Assembly: GCA_964404215.1 (NCBI GenBank)
Contig: CAYOJF010000008.1
Coordinates: 8,345-72,344 of the forward strand
Reading direction: 5' to 3'
Length of the DNA stretch: 64,000 bases
Source of the DNA: Aureispira sp964404215
GTDB lineage: Bacteria > Bacteroidota > Bacteroidia > Chitinophagales > Saprospiraceae
Both the position numbers and the translations under genes were made by a program. Below, piece by piece: positions 18,310 through 26,941 of the stretch. The stretch's first letter is position 1, and each line of letters begins with the position of its first letter. Below the pieces are notes generated by a model that was given only the letters and a program-made list of their open reading frames with translations, was not told the DNA's origin and did no database searches.

Positions 18310-20250
18310 ATGTTAAGTATCAGTAATATAGGCGTCAAGTATGGCGACCGTAGCGTATTGGATAATATTTCTTTCGCCATCAAAGATGGAGATAGACTAG
18401 GTTTAGTTGGTAAAAATGGTGCGGGTAAGTCTACCCTACTAAAAATTATTGCCAACTATATTTCTCCTCATGAAGGTAATATTGCTCGCCCCAAAGGAAG
18501 CACCATTGGTTTTTTGCATCAGGATATGAGTTTGCCAAAAGGCAAAACAGTAATGGAAGAAACCCTAAGTGTACTAGGAGAAGTAAAAACACTAGAAGAG
18601 AAAATAGAAGCGGTCAATCACGCTATCGAAACCCGTACAGATTACGAAAGTGATTCTTATCTTGATTTGTTCAATCAAATAGAAGAGCTTAATGAACGCT
18701 ATCGTGTACTAGGAGGACAAACAGTAGAAGCAGATGCTCAAAAAATACTCACAGGATTGGGATTCGAAAATAGAGATTTTAATCGTCCGACTTCAGAGTT
18801 TAGTGGTGGGTGGCAAATGCGAATTGAGTTAACAAAAATGCTATTGCAAAATCCTGACTATCTCCTACTGGATGAGCCTACCAACCACTTGGATATAGAA
18901 TCTATTATTTGGTTAGAAAAGTTTTTGGAAACCTACGAAGGGGCTGTCATTGTGATTTCTCACGATAAAACCTTTCTGGATAATGTAACCAAACGTACCA
19001 TCGAAATAGAGATGGGGAAAATATATGACTATAAATCAAATTATAGCCGTTACTTGGTATTGAGAGCAGAACGTAGAGAACAGCTACAGAATGCTTATGA
19101 AAACCAACAAAAAGAAATTGCTAGAAAAGAACGTTTAGTAGAAAAATTTAGAGCTAAAGCCACTAAAGCCAAAATGGCTCAGTCCTTGATTAAAGAGCTC
19201 AAAAGAATGGATGTCATTGAAGTAGATGAAGGTGATTCTTCTAAAATGAATCTATCCTTTGCTCAAGCTCCTCGTTCGGGTGAGGTAGTAGTCGAAGTCA
19301 AAGGAGTTTCTAAATCTTATGACGACTTACATGTTCTGAGTGATGTTGATTTGGAGATCATACGAGGAGACAAAGTAGCTTTTGTGGGAAAAAATGGAGA
19401 AGGGAAATCTACTTTGACCAAAATTATACTTGGTCATATCCAAGCTACTGGAGCTATCAAATTAGGTCATAATGTTCAAGTGGGGTATTATGCCCAGAAT
19501 CAAGCAGAAACACTTGACCCGTCTAAAACAGTATTGCAAACAATAGAAGCAAAATCACCTCCAGAAAAAAGAACACAATTGAGAGGTATACTTGGTTCGT
19601 TCATGTTTTCGGGAGAAGATGTTGATAAAAAAGTGTCTGTCCTATCAGGAGGAGAAAGAGCACGATTAGCACTTGCCTGTATGCTACTCCGCCCTATCAA
19701 TCTATTGGTATTGGATGAACCTACCAACCACCTTGACATACGCTCTAAAGATGTTCTAAAACAAGCAATTGCTGATTATGATGGTACTCTAATCATCGTA
19801 TCTCATGATAGGGATTTCCTCGAAGGGTTAACAGACAAAGTCATTGAATTTAATCAGAAAAAACTAAAAACCTATCTAGGAGATGTCCAATACTTCTTAC
19901 AAAAAAGAGCCTTGGACAACTTTAGAGATGTTTCTTTAGGGAAAGAAGGAAAAGGTACAACTACACCTAGTCCTATACAAGAAGTACCTAAAAAAGTAGA
20001 AAAAGTCAAAGACAAAAATTACCAGCAACAGTTGCGTAAATTACAAAAAGAAGTACAAACTGCTGAACGTAAAGTTACTCGACTAGAAGAAGATGCTGCG
20101 AAATACGAAAAAAAGATGGCAGACATGTCTATATTCGGAACACCTGAATATGATGCTGCTGTAGAAAAATATAATACCCTAGAAACTAAACTAGAACAAG
20201 CTATGGAAGTCTGGGAAGAAGCAACTACTGCTTTGGAAGACTTTGAATAA
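18310..20250 (+). CDS. ABC-F family ATPase (ribosome-associated translation factor type)
   Basis: A 646-residue protein with two ATP-binding cassettes and no membrane segment. The first has Walker A GKNGAGKST (residues 34-42), signature FSGGWQMRIELTKML and LLLDEPTNHLD; the second has GKNGEGKST, LSGGERARLALACML and VLDEPTNHLD. Between them is the charged inter-domain linker (P-site tRNA interaction motif region, rich in RKERLVEKFRAKATKAKMAQ). The C-terminal 75 residues are a coiled coil as in Uup and related proteins. ABC-F proteins act on ribosomes, with no transport role; the Uup-like C-terminal extension makes a housekeeping role more likely than antibiotic protection. Start ATG 18310 has a -7 box 19 nt upstream. 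Confidence 0.92.
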   Translation: MLSISNIGVKYGDRSVLDNISFAIKDGDRLGLVGKNGAGKSTLLKIIANYISPHEGNIARPKGSTIGFLHQDMSLPKGKTVMEETLSVLGEVKTLEEKIEAVNHAIETRTDYESDSYLDLFNQIEELNERYRVLGGQTVEADAQKILTGLGFENRDFNRPTSEFSGGWQMRIELTKMLLQNPDYLLLDEPTNHLDIESIIWLEKFLETYEGAVIVISHDKTFLDNVTKRTIEIEMGKIYDYKSNYSRYLVLRAERREQLQNAYENQQKEIARKERLVEKFRAKATKAKMAQSLIKELKRMDVIEVDEGDSSKMNLSFAQAPRSGEVVVEVKGVSKSYDDLHVLSDVDLEIIRGDKVAFVGKNGEGKSTLTKIILGHIQATGAIKLGHNVQVGYYAQNQAETLDPSKTVLQTIEAKSPPEKRTQLRGILGSFMFSGEDVDKKVSVLSGGERARLALACMLLRPINLLVLDEPTNHLDIRSKDVLKQAIADYDGTLIIVSHDRDFLEGLTDKVIEFNQKKLKTYLGDVQYFLQKRALDNFRDVSLGKEGKGTTTPSPIQEVPKKVEKVKDKNYQQQLRKLQKEVQTAERKVTRLEEDAAKYEKKMADMSIFGTPEYDAAVEKYNTLETKLEQAMEVWEEATTALEDFE

Positions 20251-20267
20251 CTATAAACCCATACCCC

Positions 20268-20840
20268 ATGAGTCAAGATGTATTAGATGATAATTTCAGA
20301 AAAGCTAAGTTTGTGTTTTATATGCAAATAGCACAAGCTATAGTCCCTTCCTGTGCTAAACTGCTAGAAGAAAATGATATTGAATACCAATTGCATCCTA
20401 TTCATGTCAAAAAAGAGATCATTTTTGAGATGATCAAAGGCTTTGACATTAATAATATTCGGGCAGATGGTGCTGCTCTTAATTTATTTGTCATAGAGCA
20501 TAAATACAACCAACTGGAAGAACTCATTGCCAAAAACCCAGCTTTCTCTTTCATGAATGAAGAGGCAGAGAGAAAATTATTTTTTGAAGAAGCCTACAAT
20601 TCAGCAGGGTTGCTAGAAATACTAGCGGTACCTGATGATTGGGAAGAAAGTGATCTTATACTCGTTAAAAATATTCTAGACGAACAGCAAATAGTAGTTA
20701 ATGACCAATCTTTAACAAATGCTCGCCAACGAGCAGTCAAAAAAGTTTCTACAGAGAGAAACTGGGTACAAATCACAGCTATTAGTCTATTAATGATTGT
20801 TACCATTATGTATATATTTGTCTTTGGGGTAGGTTTCTAA
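20268..20840 (+). CDS. tail-anchored hypothetical protein, paralogous C-terminal half to 22590
   Basis: A 190-residue protein with a single C-terminal membrane helix (about residues 167-187) and a cytosolic N-terminal part. Residues about 105-160 (YNSAGLLEILAVPDDWEESD, then ILDEQQIVVND) match the N-terminal part of the 22590 product (FHDCLDIVRYPAGWSKDELE, then ILTENGILYSE), including the distance to the membrane helix. Both contain the pattern L-x-I-x3-P-x-x-W-x3-(D/E)L, then a helix and a basic linker. No family name is recognised. It starts 17 nt after the ABC-F stop and probably shares its transcript. Confidence 0.7.
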   Translation: MSQDVLDDNFRKAKFVFYMQIAQAIVPSCAKLLEENDIEYQLHPIHVKKEIIFEMIKGFDINNIRADGAALNLFVIEHKYNQLEELIAKNPAFSFMNEEAERKLFFEEAYNSAGLLEILAVPDDWEESDLILVKNILDEQQIVVNDQSLTNARQRAVKKVSTERNWVQITAISLLMIVTIMYIFVFGVGF

Positions 20841-20842
20841 AT

Positions 20843-20868
20843 GAAGTTGTTTAAAAAGTTCGTTTGAG
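20843..20868 (+). repeat. copy of the dispersed GAAGTTGTTTAAAAAGT motif
   Basis: Reads GAAGTTGTTTAAAAAGTTCG followed by TTTGAG, starting two bases after the stop codon at 20840. It shares 17 bases with the arms of the inverted repeat at 37055-37144. Confidence 0.45.
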
Positions 20869-20944
20869 GCAAAATGAGTTCCGCAATTTCCCCAAAGTTA
20901 CATTTGAGATTTCCAACATGTGGAATCTGTGATAAGATTTTTTT

Positions 20945-21049
20945 GTTCATTGAAGCTAAAATTTGAGTCCCCTTTTGGGGTATGTATCTTGTAGACACTT
21001 AATGAAGAGCACCCCAAGCAGATGCCTTAGGGAAACATCTTCAATGAGA
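20945..21049. repeat. structured intergenic element, second copy of a core found at 14342-14386
   Basis: The core 20966-21014 aligns with 14342-14386: a CCCC-TTTT-GGGG mini-hairpin, then T(A/C)TCTTGTAGACA, then the invariant AATGAAGAG followed by ACC. The core is flanked by CATTGAAG (20948-20955) and its inverse CTTCAATG (21039-21046). No coding frame. The rest of 20841-21201 shows nothing I can name apart from a T-rich stretch. It may be an RNA structure or part of a mobile repeat. Confidence 0.4.
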
Positions 21050-21201
21050 AAATATGACGTAGAATGATTGTGTCAAAGTTTTTTTGCACTCAAAAAAAGG
21101 ACATTACTAACAAAACAAACCTTTTTGGTTCTATTTTTTAAACATTTTTGTATTACTATCTGTTATATAGATGTATTAAACATAAATAAAAAAAAAGAAC
21201 A

Positions 21202-21729
21202 ATGAGGAACGAGATCAGTGAAGTACAAAAAACAACATACATTACAGAAAAAAATACCCTTAAAAATTCATCTTCAAATTTTGACACTGCTTTCAAAATA
21301 GGTTTGATTGGAGGAGCAGCTATGATTAGCTATCTATTATTAATAGAAGCTTTATTTACAGGAGATTTATTAGGAGTCAAATTTTTGAAATATTTCATAT
21401 TTGCCATTCCTATGGCAATAGGCATATCTCAACTAAAAGGGCGTGTAAAAAATAAATATCGTTTTTTCCAAAATGGTATCGCTCACAGTGCTGTTGCCTC
21501 CGCTACAGCGGCTATCGTGATGATGGTTGCCTACTTTGTTACAGTTCCACTGGACAACTACACTTTGGCTACCATCACCACTAATATGACCTCCTTAGAT
21601 ACCTCGACTAGTAATATGATGGCTCCACTCTTGGCGTCGATTATGTTATTTTTAGAAGTATTTGTATTTAGTATGTTGACTAGCTTTGGTATTCTTCTTT
21701 ATCAGTATGATTATGCCAGAACAGCCTAA
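21202..21729 (+). CDS. DUF4199-like four-helix membrane protein
   Basis: A 175-residue inner-membrane protein with about four hydrophobic segments (near residues 30-52, 60-78, 93-118 and 142-168). The small N-terminal cytosolic region, the first helix rich in Gly (KIGLIGGAAMISYLLL) and the layout of paired helices resemble DUF4199 proteins, which are common in Bacteroidota. The family has no known function. It stands alone with a weak terminator at 21806-21841. Family assignment is moderate; the membrane topology is clear. Confidence 0.7.
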   Translation: MRNEISEVQKTTYITEKNTLKNSSSNFDTAFKIGLIGGAAMISYLLLIEALFTGDLLGVKFLKYFIFAIPMAIGISQLKGRVKNKYRFFQNGIAHSAVASATAAIVMMVAYFVTVPLDNYTLATITTNMTSLDTSTSNMMAPLLASIMLFLEVFVFSMLTSFGILLYQYDYARTA

Positions 21730-21805
21730 TTTTTAGTCAAAAGAGATAAAAAACTAAAAAAAAGTATTTTAAATTAAAGATTTAGTTCCTTTTTTTTAGT
21801 TTGAA

Positions 21806-21841
21806 AGTGGATATACTTCTAAGAAGCTATATCTGCTTTTT
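21806..21841 (+). terminator. imperfect intrinsic terminator after the DUF4199-like gene
   Basis: GATATACTTCT (21810-21820) pairs with AGAAGCTATATC (21822-21833) with one bulged base, followed by CTTTTT ending at 21841. Confidence 0.5.
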
Positions 21842-21859
21842 AGTCTTAAAAAATAAAAG

Positions 21860-22396
21860 ATGGATGCTACTACTTTAGTTATCAACCAAACCAAAAAGTG
21901 GTTAGAAAAAATGGTTATTGGATTAAATTTCTGCCCCTTTGCACGAAAAGTGTTTGTTCAACAAAAAATTAGATATTCTGTAACTACATCTGAAAAATTA
22001 TTTCATTCTCTAATAGAGGAGTTTAATTTTTTGGACCAAACACCAGGTATAGCAACAACTTTGCTGATTATACCTGATCTAACTAATTTTGACTCTTTCT
22101 TAGATAGCAGTTATTTAGCAGAAAATTTACTTCGACAAATGAACTATGAAGGAACCTATCAAATTGCAACTTTTCATCCAGATTATTGTTTCGAAGGTGT
22201 AATAGCTACTGATGTGACTAACTATACGAATAAGTCTCCTCATGCTATTCTACATTTATTGAGAGAAGAAGACTTAGAAGGAGTTTTAGATTTTTATGAA
22301 AATCCTGAAGAAATTCCTAAAAGGAATATACGAGTCACTCAAGAAATGGGCTTACAAAAATTACATGCCATTTTAGAAAACTGCATCAAAAATTAA
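21860..22396 (+). CDS. DUF1415 domain-containing protein
   Basis: A 178-residue cytosolic protein. The diagnostic start of DUF1415, VIGLNFCPFARKVFVQQKIRYSV, spans about residues 20-42 (WLEKMVIGLNFCPFA read in the sequence). Further family features are the TTLLIIPDLTNFDSFLD segment, ATFHPDYCFEG and the PHAILHLLRE motif. The conserved Cys in NxCPFA and His residues could be functional, but no biochemical role is established for the family. It is the first gene of a tight group with the Lacal_2735 gene (5 nt later) and the GTG-started membrane protein at 22590. Confidence 0.85.
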   Translation: MDATTLVINQTKKWLEKMVIGLNFCPFARKVFVQQKIRYSVTTSEKLFHSLIEEFNFLDQTPGIATTLLIIPDLTNFDSFLDSSYLAENLLRQMNYEGTYQIATFHPDYCFEGVIATDVTNYTNKSPHAILHLLREEDLEGVLDFYENPEEIPKRNIRVTQEMGLQKLHAILENCIKN

Positions 22397-22401
22397 ATAC
22401 T

Positions 22402-22581
22402 ATGTTTGGATTTTTTAAGAAAAAGAAAAGTGAGCTAGATCAAATGAAAGAACGTTATGAAACGTTACAAGAAGAAGCTTACAAATTATCTCATACTGAT
22501 AGAGAAGCTAGTGTCAAAAAAACAGGAGAAGCAGAAGCTCTCTGGGCTAAAATCGAAGAAATAAGCAAACAATCAAAATAA
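22402..22581 (+). CDS. Lacal_2735 family small protein
   Basis: A 59-residue gene starting at ATG 22402, five bases after the DUF1415 stop. The protein begins MFGFFKKKKSELDQMKERYE and continues as a charged helix ending EALWAKIEEISKQSK. The MFG(F/W)FKKK start, the YExLxxEAYxLS segment and the closing ExxxIxx helix match the small Lacal_2735 family of Bacteroidota. The function is unknown. It is probably cytosolic and fully helical, with an amphipathic N-terminus that could touch the membrane. Confidence 0.82.
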   Translation: MFGFFKKKKSELDQMKERYETLQEEAYKLSHTDREASVKKTGEAEALWAKIEEISKQSK

Positions 22582-22589
22582 ATAATACC

Positions 22590-22928
22590 GTGTCTACATC
22601 AACTACAAACTTTACAGAAAAAGAAAGAAGAGAATTTCGAAAAACACACTCCTTTCATGACTGTCTCGATATAGTTAGGTATCCTGCTGGTTGGTCCAAA
22701 GATGAATTAGAACTAGCCAATACGATTCTAACAGAAAATGGTATCTTATATTCTGAAGCTGAATTGCAAGAATTAAAAAGAAAAGAAGCTATTACAGAAG
22801 AATGTCAAGAAAAGAAATTTGAACGCAATACTAACCAATTGTTCAAAAAACTATGTCTTGGGGGGCTAGCAATTAGTCTTTCTATTATTGCTCTTATCGC
22901 TATTTTTACCTTTATTTTGAATAAATAA
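22590..22928 (+). CDS. tail-anchored hypothetical protein with GTG start
   Basis: A 112-residue protein starting with GTG at 22590, 8 nt after the Lacal_2735 stop; no ATG precedes the conserved region. The cytosolic part (FHDCLDIVRYPAGWSKDELE, then ILTENGILYSE) matches residues 105-160 of the 20268 product. A basic linker leads to one C-terminal membrane helix (about residues 87-109). The two proteins therefore define a small shared module next to a tail anchor. A strong terminator follows at 22956-23002. Confidence 0.7.
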   Translation: MSTSTTNFTEKERREFRKTHSFHDCLDIVRYPAGWSKDELELANTILTENGILYSEAELQELKRKEAITEECQEKKFERNTNQLFKKLCLGGLAISLSIIALIAIFTFILNK

Positions 22929-22955
22929 GACAATGCAACTTGTCTATTCTCAACA

Positions 22956-23002
22956 GCTAGAAGTTAATATCTCATATATGATATTAACTTCTAGCCTTTT
23001 TT
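22956..23002 (+). terminator. intrinsic terminator after the DUF1415 gene group
   Basis: Perfect 16-bp stem GCTAGAAGTTAATATC / GATATTAACTTCTAGC with an 8-nt loop, followed by C and six T. Confidence 0.85.
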
Positions 23003-23031
23003 ATGAATACCAGTGATCTAAAATATACCTT

Positions 23032-24630
23032 ATGAAACCAATTCCATTGGATTTTGAACAAATCCCTCAATTATCATTTATTGATAAAGCCTATCAAAAA
23101 CAAACTCCTGCTCTCAGAATGTTTTATGAGTACCCTACTGAGATAGAACAATTTAAAAAAGTAATTGATACAAAGAAGAATTTTTCTGACGAGAAAAGAG
23201 CTATCCTAGTCCAAGAACTTCATAAACAATATGCTACACTAGAAATAAGCCCTGCAACTCAATCAAATATAGAGGCACTCTCCTCTCCCAATACGTTTAC
23301 CATTACAACAGCTCATCAACCTAATCTATTTACAGGTCCATTATATAGTATCTATAAAATAGTCTCTGCTATTAATTTAGCCAAAAGATTGAAAGCAACT
23401 TATCCTGCCTATCATTTTGTCCCTGTATTTTGGTCTGGTGGAGAAGATCATGACTTTGAAGAAGTGAATCATGTACACCTTTTTGGGCAACAACTCCAAT
23501 GGAATGATGAACAAGGGGGTTCTGTAGGAAAATATGAACTTCAAAGCCTTAAACCTGTGCTAAAAGAGCTTGCTGATATATTGGGTAATAATGAAAATGC
23601 AACCATTGCGATTGATAAATTAAATGCTTTTTATAGTACAAGTGATACTTATGGAGATGCTCACCTAAAATTAATCAATTGGATATTTGGAGCTTATGGT
23701 TTAGTCGTATTACATACAAGTAGTGCTGCATTCAAATCTCAAATGAACACTATTTTCAAAGATGAACTATTGAGACACCACTCTAAAGAAATTCTCAAGA
23801 CGACCACTCAAGAGCTAGAAAAGGCTGGTTTTAGCAATCAAGCTTATGCTAGAGAAATTAATCTTTTTTATCTAACAAAAAATAAACGTAGCCGTATCAC
23901 TAAAAAGGACGGACAATATCAAGTATTGGATACCCCGTTGACTTTTAGTGAAAAAGAGATTCTTCAAGAATTAGACAATCATCCAGAAAGATTTAGTCCT
24001 AATGTAATTTTACGACCTTTGTTTCAAGAAACAATATTGCCTAATCTTGCCTACATTGGTGGTGGTGGTGAATTAGCCTATTGGCTAGAGCGAAAAGAAC
24101 AATTCAAATTCTTTGGTGTTCCTTATCCCATGTTAATTAGGCGTTGCTCTGTCCTTTGGATTGATAAAAACAATGCTAAAAAGCTCCAAAAGCTTGGACT
24201 TTCTACTTCTGAAATCTTTACTAACACAGATACTTTACTAAAGAAATATACGATTGATAATACTGAAAACGAGCTATCACTAGATCAAGAAAAAGATAAA
24301 ATCAGTCAAATACTAGAACAAATTCTCCAAAAAGGAGCCTCTGTAGATCCTTCTCTCAAAAAAACAATCTTAGGGACACAGACCCAAATAATTAATAGTC
24401 TTGAAAAGATTGAAAAAAAGCTGATTAGAGCAGAAAAGAGTAAGCACGAAAATGCACTCAATCAAATTAGAAATCTAAAAGAAAAACTATTTCCTGCGGA
24501 TGGTTTGCAGGAACGACATGATACTTTCCTTGCCTACTATGTCCGTTATGGAGATGAATTCTTAGAAACATTACTGGAATACCTTGATCCACTAGAGAAG
24601 ACTTTTCTAGTACTAGAAGAAGCTGACTAA
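23032..24630 (+). CDS. bshC: BshC, putative cysteine-adding enzyme of bacillithiol biosynthesis
   Basis: A 532-residue cytosolic protein with the BshC hallmarks: TTAHQPNLFTGPLYSIYKI near residue 94, FVPVFWSGGEDHDFEEVNH near 138, and LFQETILPNLAYIGGGGELAYW near 335. The C-terminal quarter is a long coiled coil (EKIEKKLIRAEKSKHENALN), as in Bacillus BshC. The enzyme is thought to add cysteine to glucosaminyl-malate, completing the low-molecular-weight thiol bacillithiol. BshA and BshB are not in the window. It is a single gene between the terminator at 22956 and the repeat element at 24642. Length matches the family. Confidence 0.93.
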   Translation: MKPIPLDFEQIPQLSFIDKAYQKQTPALRMFYEYPTEIEQFKKVIDTKKNFSDEKRAILVQELHKQYATLEISPATQSNIEALSSPNTFTITTAHQPNLFTGPLYSIYKIVSAINLAKRLKATYPAYHFVPVFWSGGEDHDFEEVNHVHLFGQQLQWNDEQGGSVGKYELQSLKPVLKELADILGNNENATIAIDKLNAFYSTSDTYGDAHLKLINWIFGAYGLVVLHTSSAAFKSQMNTIFKDELLRHHSKEILKTTTQELEKAGFSNQAYAREINLFYLTKNKRSRITKKDGQYQVLDTPLTFSEKEILQELDNHPERFSPNVILRPLFQETILPNLAYIGGGGELAYWLERKEQFKFFGVPYPMLIRRCSVLWIDKNNAKKLQKLGLSTSEIFTNTDTLLKKYTIDNTENELSLDQEKDKISQILEQILQKGASVDPSLKKTILGTQTQIINSLEKIEKKLIRAEKSKHENALNQIRNLKEKLFPADGLQERHDTFLAYYVRYGDEFLETLLEYLDPLEKTFLVLEEAD

Positions 24631-24641
24631 ATAGTCTTTAG

Positions 24642-25019
24642 GTACAGGACAAAAGATAATATTTGAATTTTGTTATACTTAAAAGGTAGGTTTTCACTTC
24701 ATCTTTTTCTGTTCTTTCCATTGATGAAAGAACCAAAATCTAGGGCAGAGTTTCCAGCTGGATACCATCACATCTCAAAACAGATTTTAAGGGAATTTTT
24801 GAGGGAAACTATTGTTTGAAGATACACCTATAGCCCTTTGACATTAGTTTTTACGCTCAATATTGCTTGCCCCTTAAAATTTTATGTTTTTTCAATGGAT
24901 AGTATTACCCAGCCTCCAACATGCCCCACACTTTACACTAACCTCTAGCTTTTTTAACCGTTTGAAAGTCTATTAAAAACCTACCTTTATTTTACAATCA
25001 AGAATCTTTTGTCTTGTAC
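24642..25019. repeat. MITE-like element between bshC and a TPR gene
   Basis: GTACAGGACAAAAGAT (24642-24657) is matched, inverted, by 25004-25019 with one mismatch. A second inner inverted pair AAGGTAGGTTTT occurs at 24683-24694 and 24976-24987, at nearly equal distance from each end, so the terminal repeats are about 50 bases with small gaps. The interior of about 280 nt has no convincing reading frame. The end sequence resembles the element at 14180-14452 (GTAC, then CAAAA, then AT). I interpret it as a relative of that element. Confidence 0.55.
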
Positions 25020-25071
25020 TTAGAAATAGTCTATCAAAAATAAAATGATTACACCCTATAAAATATATAAT

Positions 25072-26247
25072 ATGAAATCCTTTATCATCCTGCTACTTCT
25101 AGTAGTTGTTATACCACAAGTGAAAGCTCAAGAAATAGAGATTTTGTACCAGACGAAAGATTTTAAAGAATTGGTTAAATATGCTGAAAAAGCAGATGAG
25201 CTAACCCCAACAGATTTATACTATGTTGGCTATGCCTTCTTTCAACTAGAAGATGACCTCAATGCTATCAAAATGTACGACAAAGCAATAGAAAAAGGGC
25301 TTGACGAAGACTATATCTATCTATACAAAGGTCTTGCATTGAGATATAGCAATCAAAATAAAGCCGCAATGAAAAATTTTCGGCTTGCAGTTCAAAAAGA
25401 TTCGACTTCTCAAATCAATCGTACAGAACTAGCCAATAGTTACTATTTCAAAAAAGACTATGATAATGCCCTTATTCATTTTTACAAAGCAAGAGAACTA
25501 GATTATGAATTGGGAGATCCTTATCTAAAAATTCCTAACATTTTTCATATTAAAGAAGAATTTAAAAAAGCACTCAAAGAATATCGACTTAGTGCTGATC
25601 TAATTAATAAAGAAGATCCTGTTTATATAGAACTACTCAAAGAAATAGGAGTATTGGAATATGCTTTATTTGAGAATTTTGAAGAAGCTATAATTACTTA
25701 TGAAAAAGTAATTAGTGCCACCCCAAAAAACTATGACTTGTACCCTAAACTCATTAAGTGTTATTATGGCAATGAAGAGTTTGAAAAGGGAGATAGTTTA
25801 ATCCATATTTTAAGCCAAAAATTTAAACAAAATAACCTTTCTGAATCATTTCAAAAATATGGTACGGTTCCAATAGCAGAATTCAACTGGAAAGATAGGC
25901 GTGTACTAGTTTATAAATACTTTGAAGCTCCAAAAGAAACACTTGATATGATTTATAAGGCTTATCTTCTCAGTGAGGATGGAACTACTATCGAGAGAAC
26001 CTTAATGACTGAACAAACGATACAATTCAAAGAGGACAGCCCTAAACATCTATTATGCGAAAAAGAAAGCAATGGCACACATCATACCTATCCTTACGGG
26101 TGGTCTACTGATAGTATTAGCTACAAGGACTTCAAAAAAGCAGTGATTGGGGTGCTCGATGACAAAATAAGCGGTGGAGCTTCCTCCTATCTATATCCAG
26201 CCGACAAGAAAAACAAGAAAAAGAAACGAAAAAAAGATAAAAAATAA
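25072..26247 (+). CDS. exported TPR protein with lysine-rich C-terminus
   Basis: I choose ATG 25072 because it opens a clean signal peptide (MKSFIILLLLVVVIPQVKAQ); a second ATG 27 nt upstream would add an unneeded hydrophilic prefix. The mature protein of about 370 residues holds five or six TPR units (for example AIKMYDKAIEKGLDEDYIYL and ALIHFYKARELDYELGDPYL). Residues after about 290 form a separate beta-rich part. The C-terminus is a run of Lys (KKNKKKKRKKDKK), unusual for an exported protein. It is likely periplasmic; partner unknown. The palindrome at 26249 begins directly after its stop codon. Confidence 0.78.
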   Translation: MKSFIILLLLVVVIPQVKAQEIEILYQTKDFKELVKYAEKADELTPTDLYYVGYAFFQLEDDLNAIKMYDKAIEKGLDEDYIYLYKGLALRYSNQNKAAMKNFRLAVQKDSTSQINRTELANSYYFKKDYDNALIHFYKARELDYELGDPYLKIPNIFHIKEEFKKALKEYRLSADLINKEDPVYIELLKEIGVLEYALFENFEEAIITYEKVISATPKNYDLYPKLIKCYYGNEEFEKGDSLIHILSQKFKQNNLSESFQKYGTVPIAEFNWKDRRVLVYKYFEAPKETLDMIYKAYLLSEDGTTIERTLMTEQTIQFKEDSPKHLLCEKESNGTHHTYPYGWSTDSISYKDFKKAVIGVLDDKISGGASSYLYPADKKNKKKKRKKDKK

Positions 26248-26248
26248 C

Positions 26249-26413
26249 AGAGGTTATTACGAATAGTTTCGCATTGCGAGAAGAAACATTTTTTTCTGAC
26301 TAGCTTTATAAATACTCGAACTCATAGCTATGGCTATGATTCTGCGTGTTTATTTCCCTATTCAAAAAAATATGCTCTCTCACTTCCATACGATTCTATT
26401 CGTAATAACCTCT
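26249..26413. repeat. 165-bp imperfect palindrome with 18-bp perfect ends
   Basis: AGAGGTTATTACGAATAG at 26249-26266 is repeated exactly in inverse at 26396-26413. The inner arms also pair with gaps (CATTTTTTT, AATAAAxAC and CTCATAGC around the centre near 26331), so the whole element could fold as one long hairpin. It starts one base after the stop codon at 26247 and ends 7 nt before the next start. The arm motif GGTTATTACGAAT recurs in the hairpin at 46934-46969. Confidence 0.6.
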
Positions 26414-26420
26414 AACGTTA

Positions 26421-26624
26421 ATGACTAAGATTTATAAAATACTTGGTGTATTCTTCATTTTCTTTGGTTTTGCAGGGCTTTTAGAAACAAAATCTATTCT
26501 ATTGGACCCTAATTACCAAGATATGCTCGGAAAACTCATTCCTATGGCAGCTTCAATAACGGCAACATTTTTCATTGTTGGTATTTTGCTTTGGAAAAAA
26601 GGCAATCCTGTCTCAGAAAAATGA
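26421..26624 (+). CDS. small two-helix membrane protein
   Basis: A 67-residue protein with two hydrophobic segments (about residues 7-23 and 41-60) separated by a short loop with LLDPNYQDMLGKL, and a polar C-terminus. Its start is 7 nt after the 26249-26413 palindrome. No family recognised. Coding status rests on its membrane-protein pattern and isolation from other frames. Confidence 0.5.
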   Translation: MTKIYKILGVFFIFFGFAGLLETKSILLDPNYQDMLGKLIPMAASITATFFIVGILLWKKGNPVSEK

Positions 26625-26941
26625 TATTTTGCTACATATCTAACACGATCTTATTTATCTAGAAGAAGCCCCTTCTCTATTAGAATCATATACGGCATTG
26701 AATTTGAGGATTACAAAGTATCTCGGTTATTAGGAGGTATTAAGAATAGGTTGGTTATAACCTCTAAATCCTCCATACAAAAAGAAGTAAAAAATCATTA
26801 GTCAACTCTAACAGACTTCAATTCTATTGATACAAAGAGTCTCCAAAATTGCTTACTTTTGTAAAAAGCTATTCCTGTAATACTTTTAGAGTATGTTTGA
26901 AGTGAACTAACTTACAAAAGACCATTGTTAAATATATACTT
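26625..26941 (+). other. intergenic region upstream of the M19-like gene
   Basis: AT-rich region of 317 nt with no credible gene. It contains a -7-like TACTTTTG at 26854-26861 and, near 26738-26780, a weak inverted pair GGAGG/CCTCC around the palindrome GGTTATAACC. Nothing else stands out. Confidence 0.4.
26854..26861 (+). promoter_or_regulatory. -7 promoter box TACTTTTG before the M19-like gene
   Basis: Exact TAnnTTTG match 80 nt upstream of ATG 26942. The nearest TTG upstream is at 26827, giving a spacer of 24 nt, longer than the usual 17-21, so the call is tentative. Confidence 0.35.
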
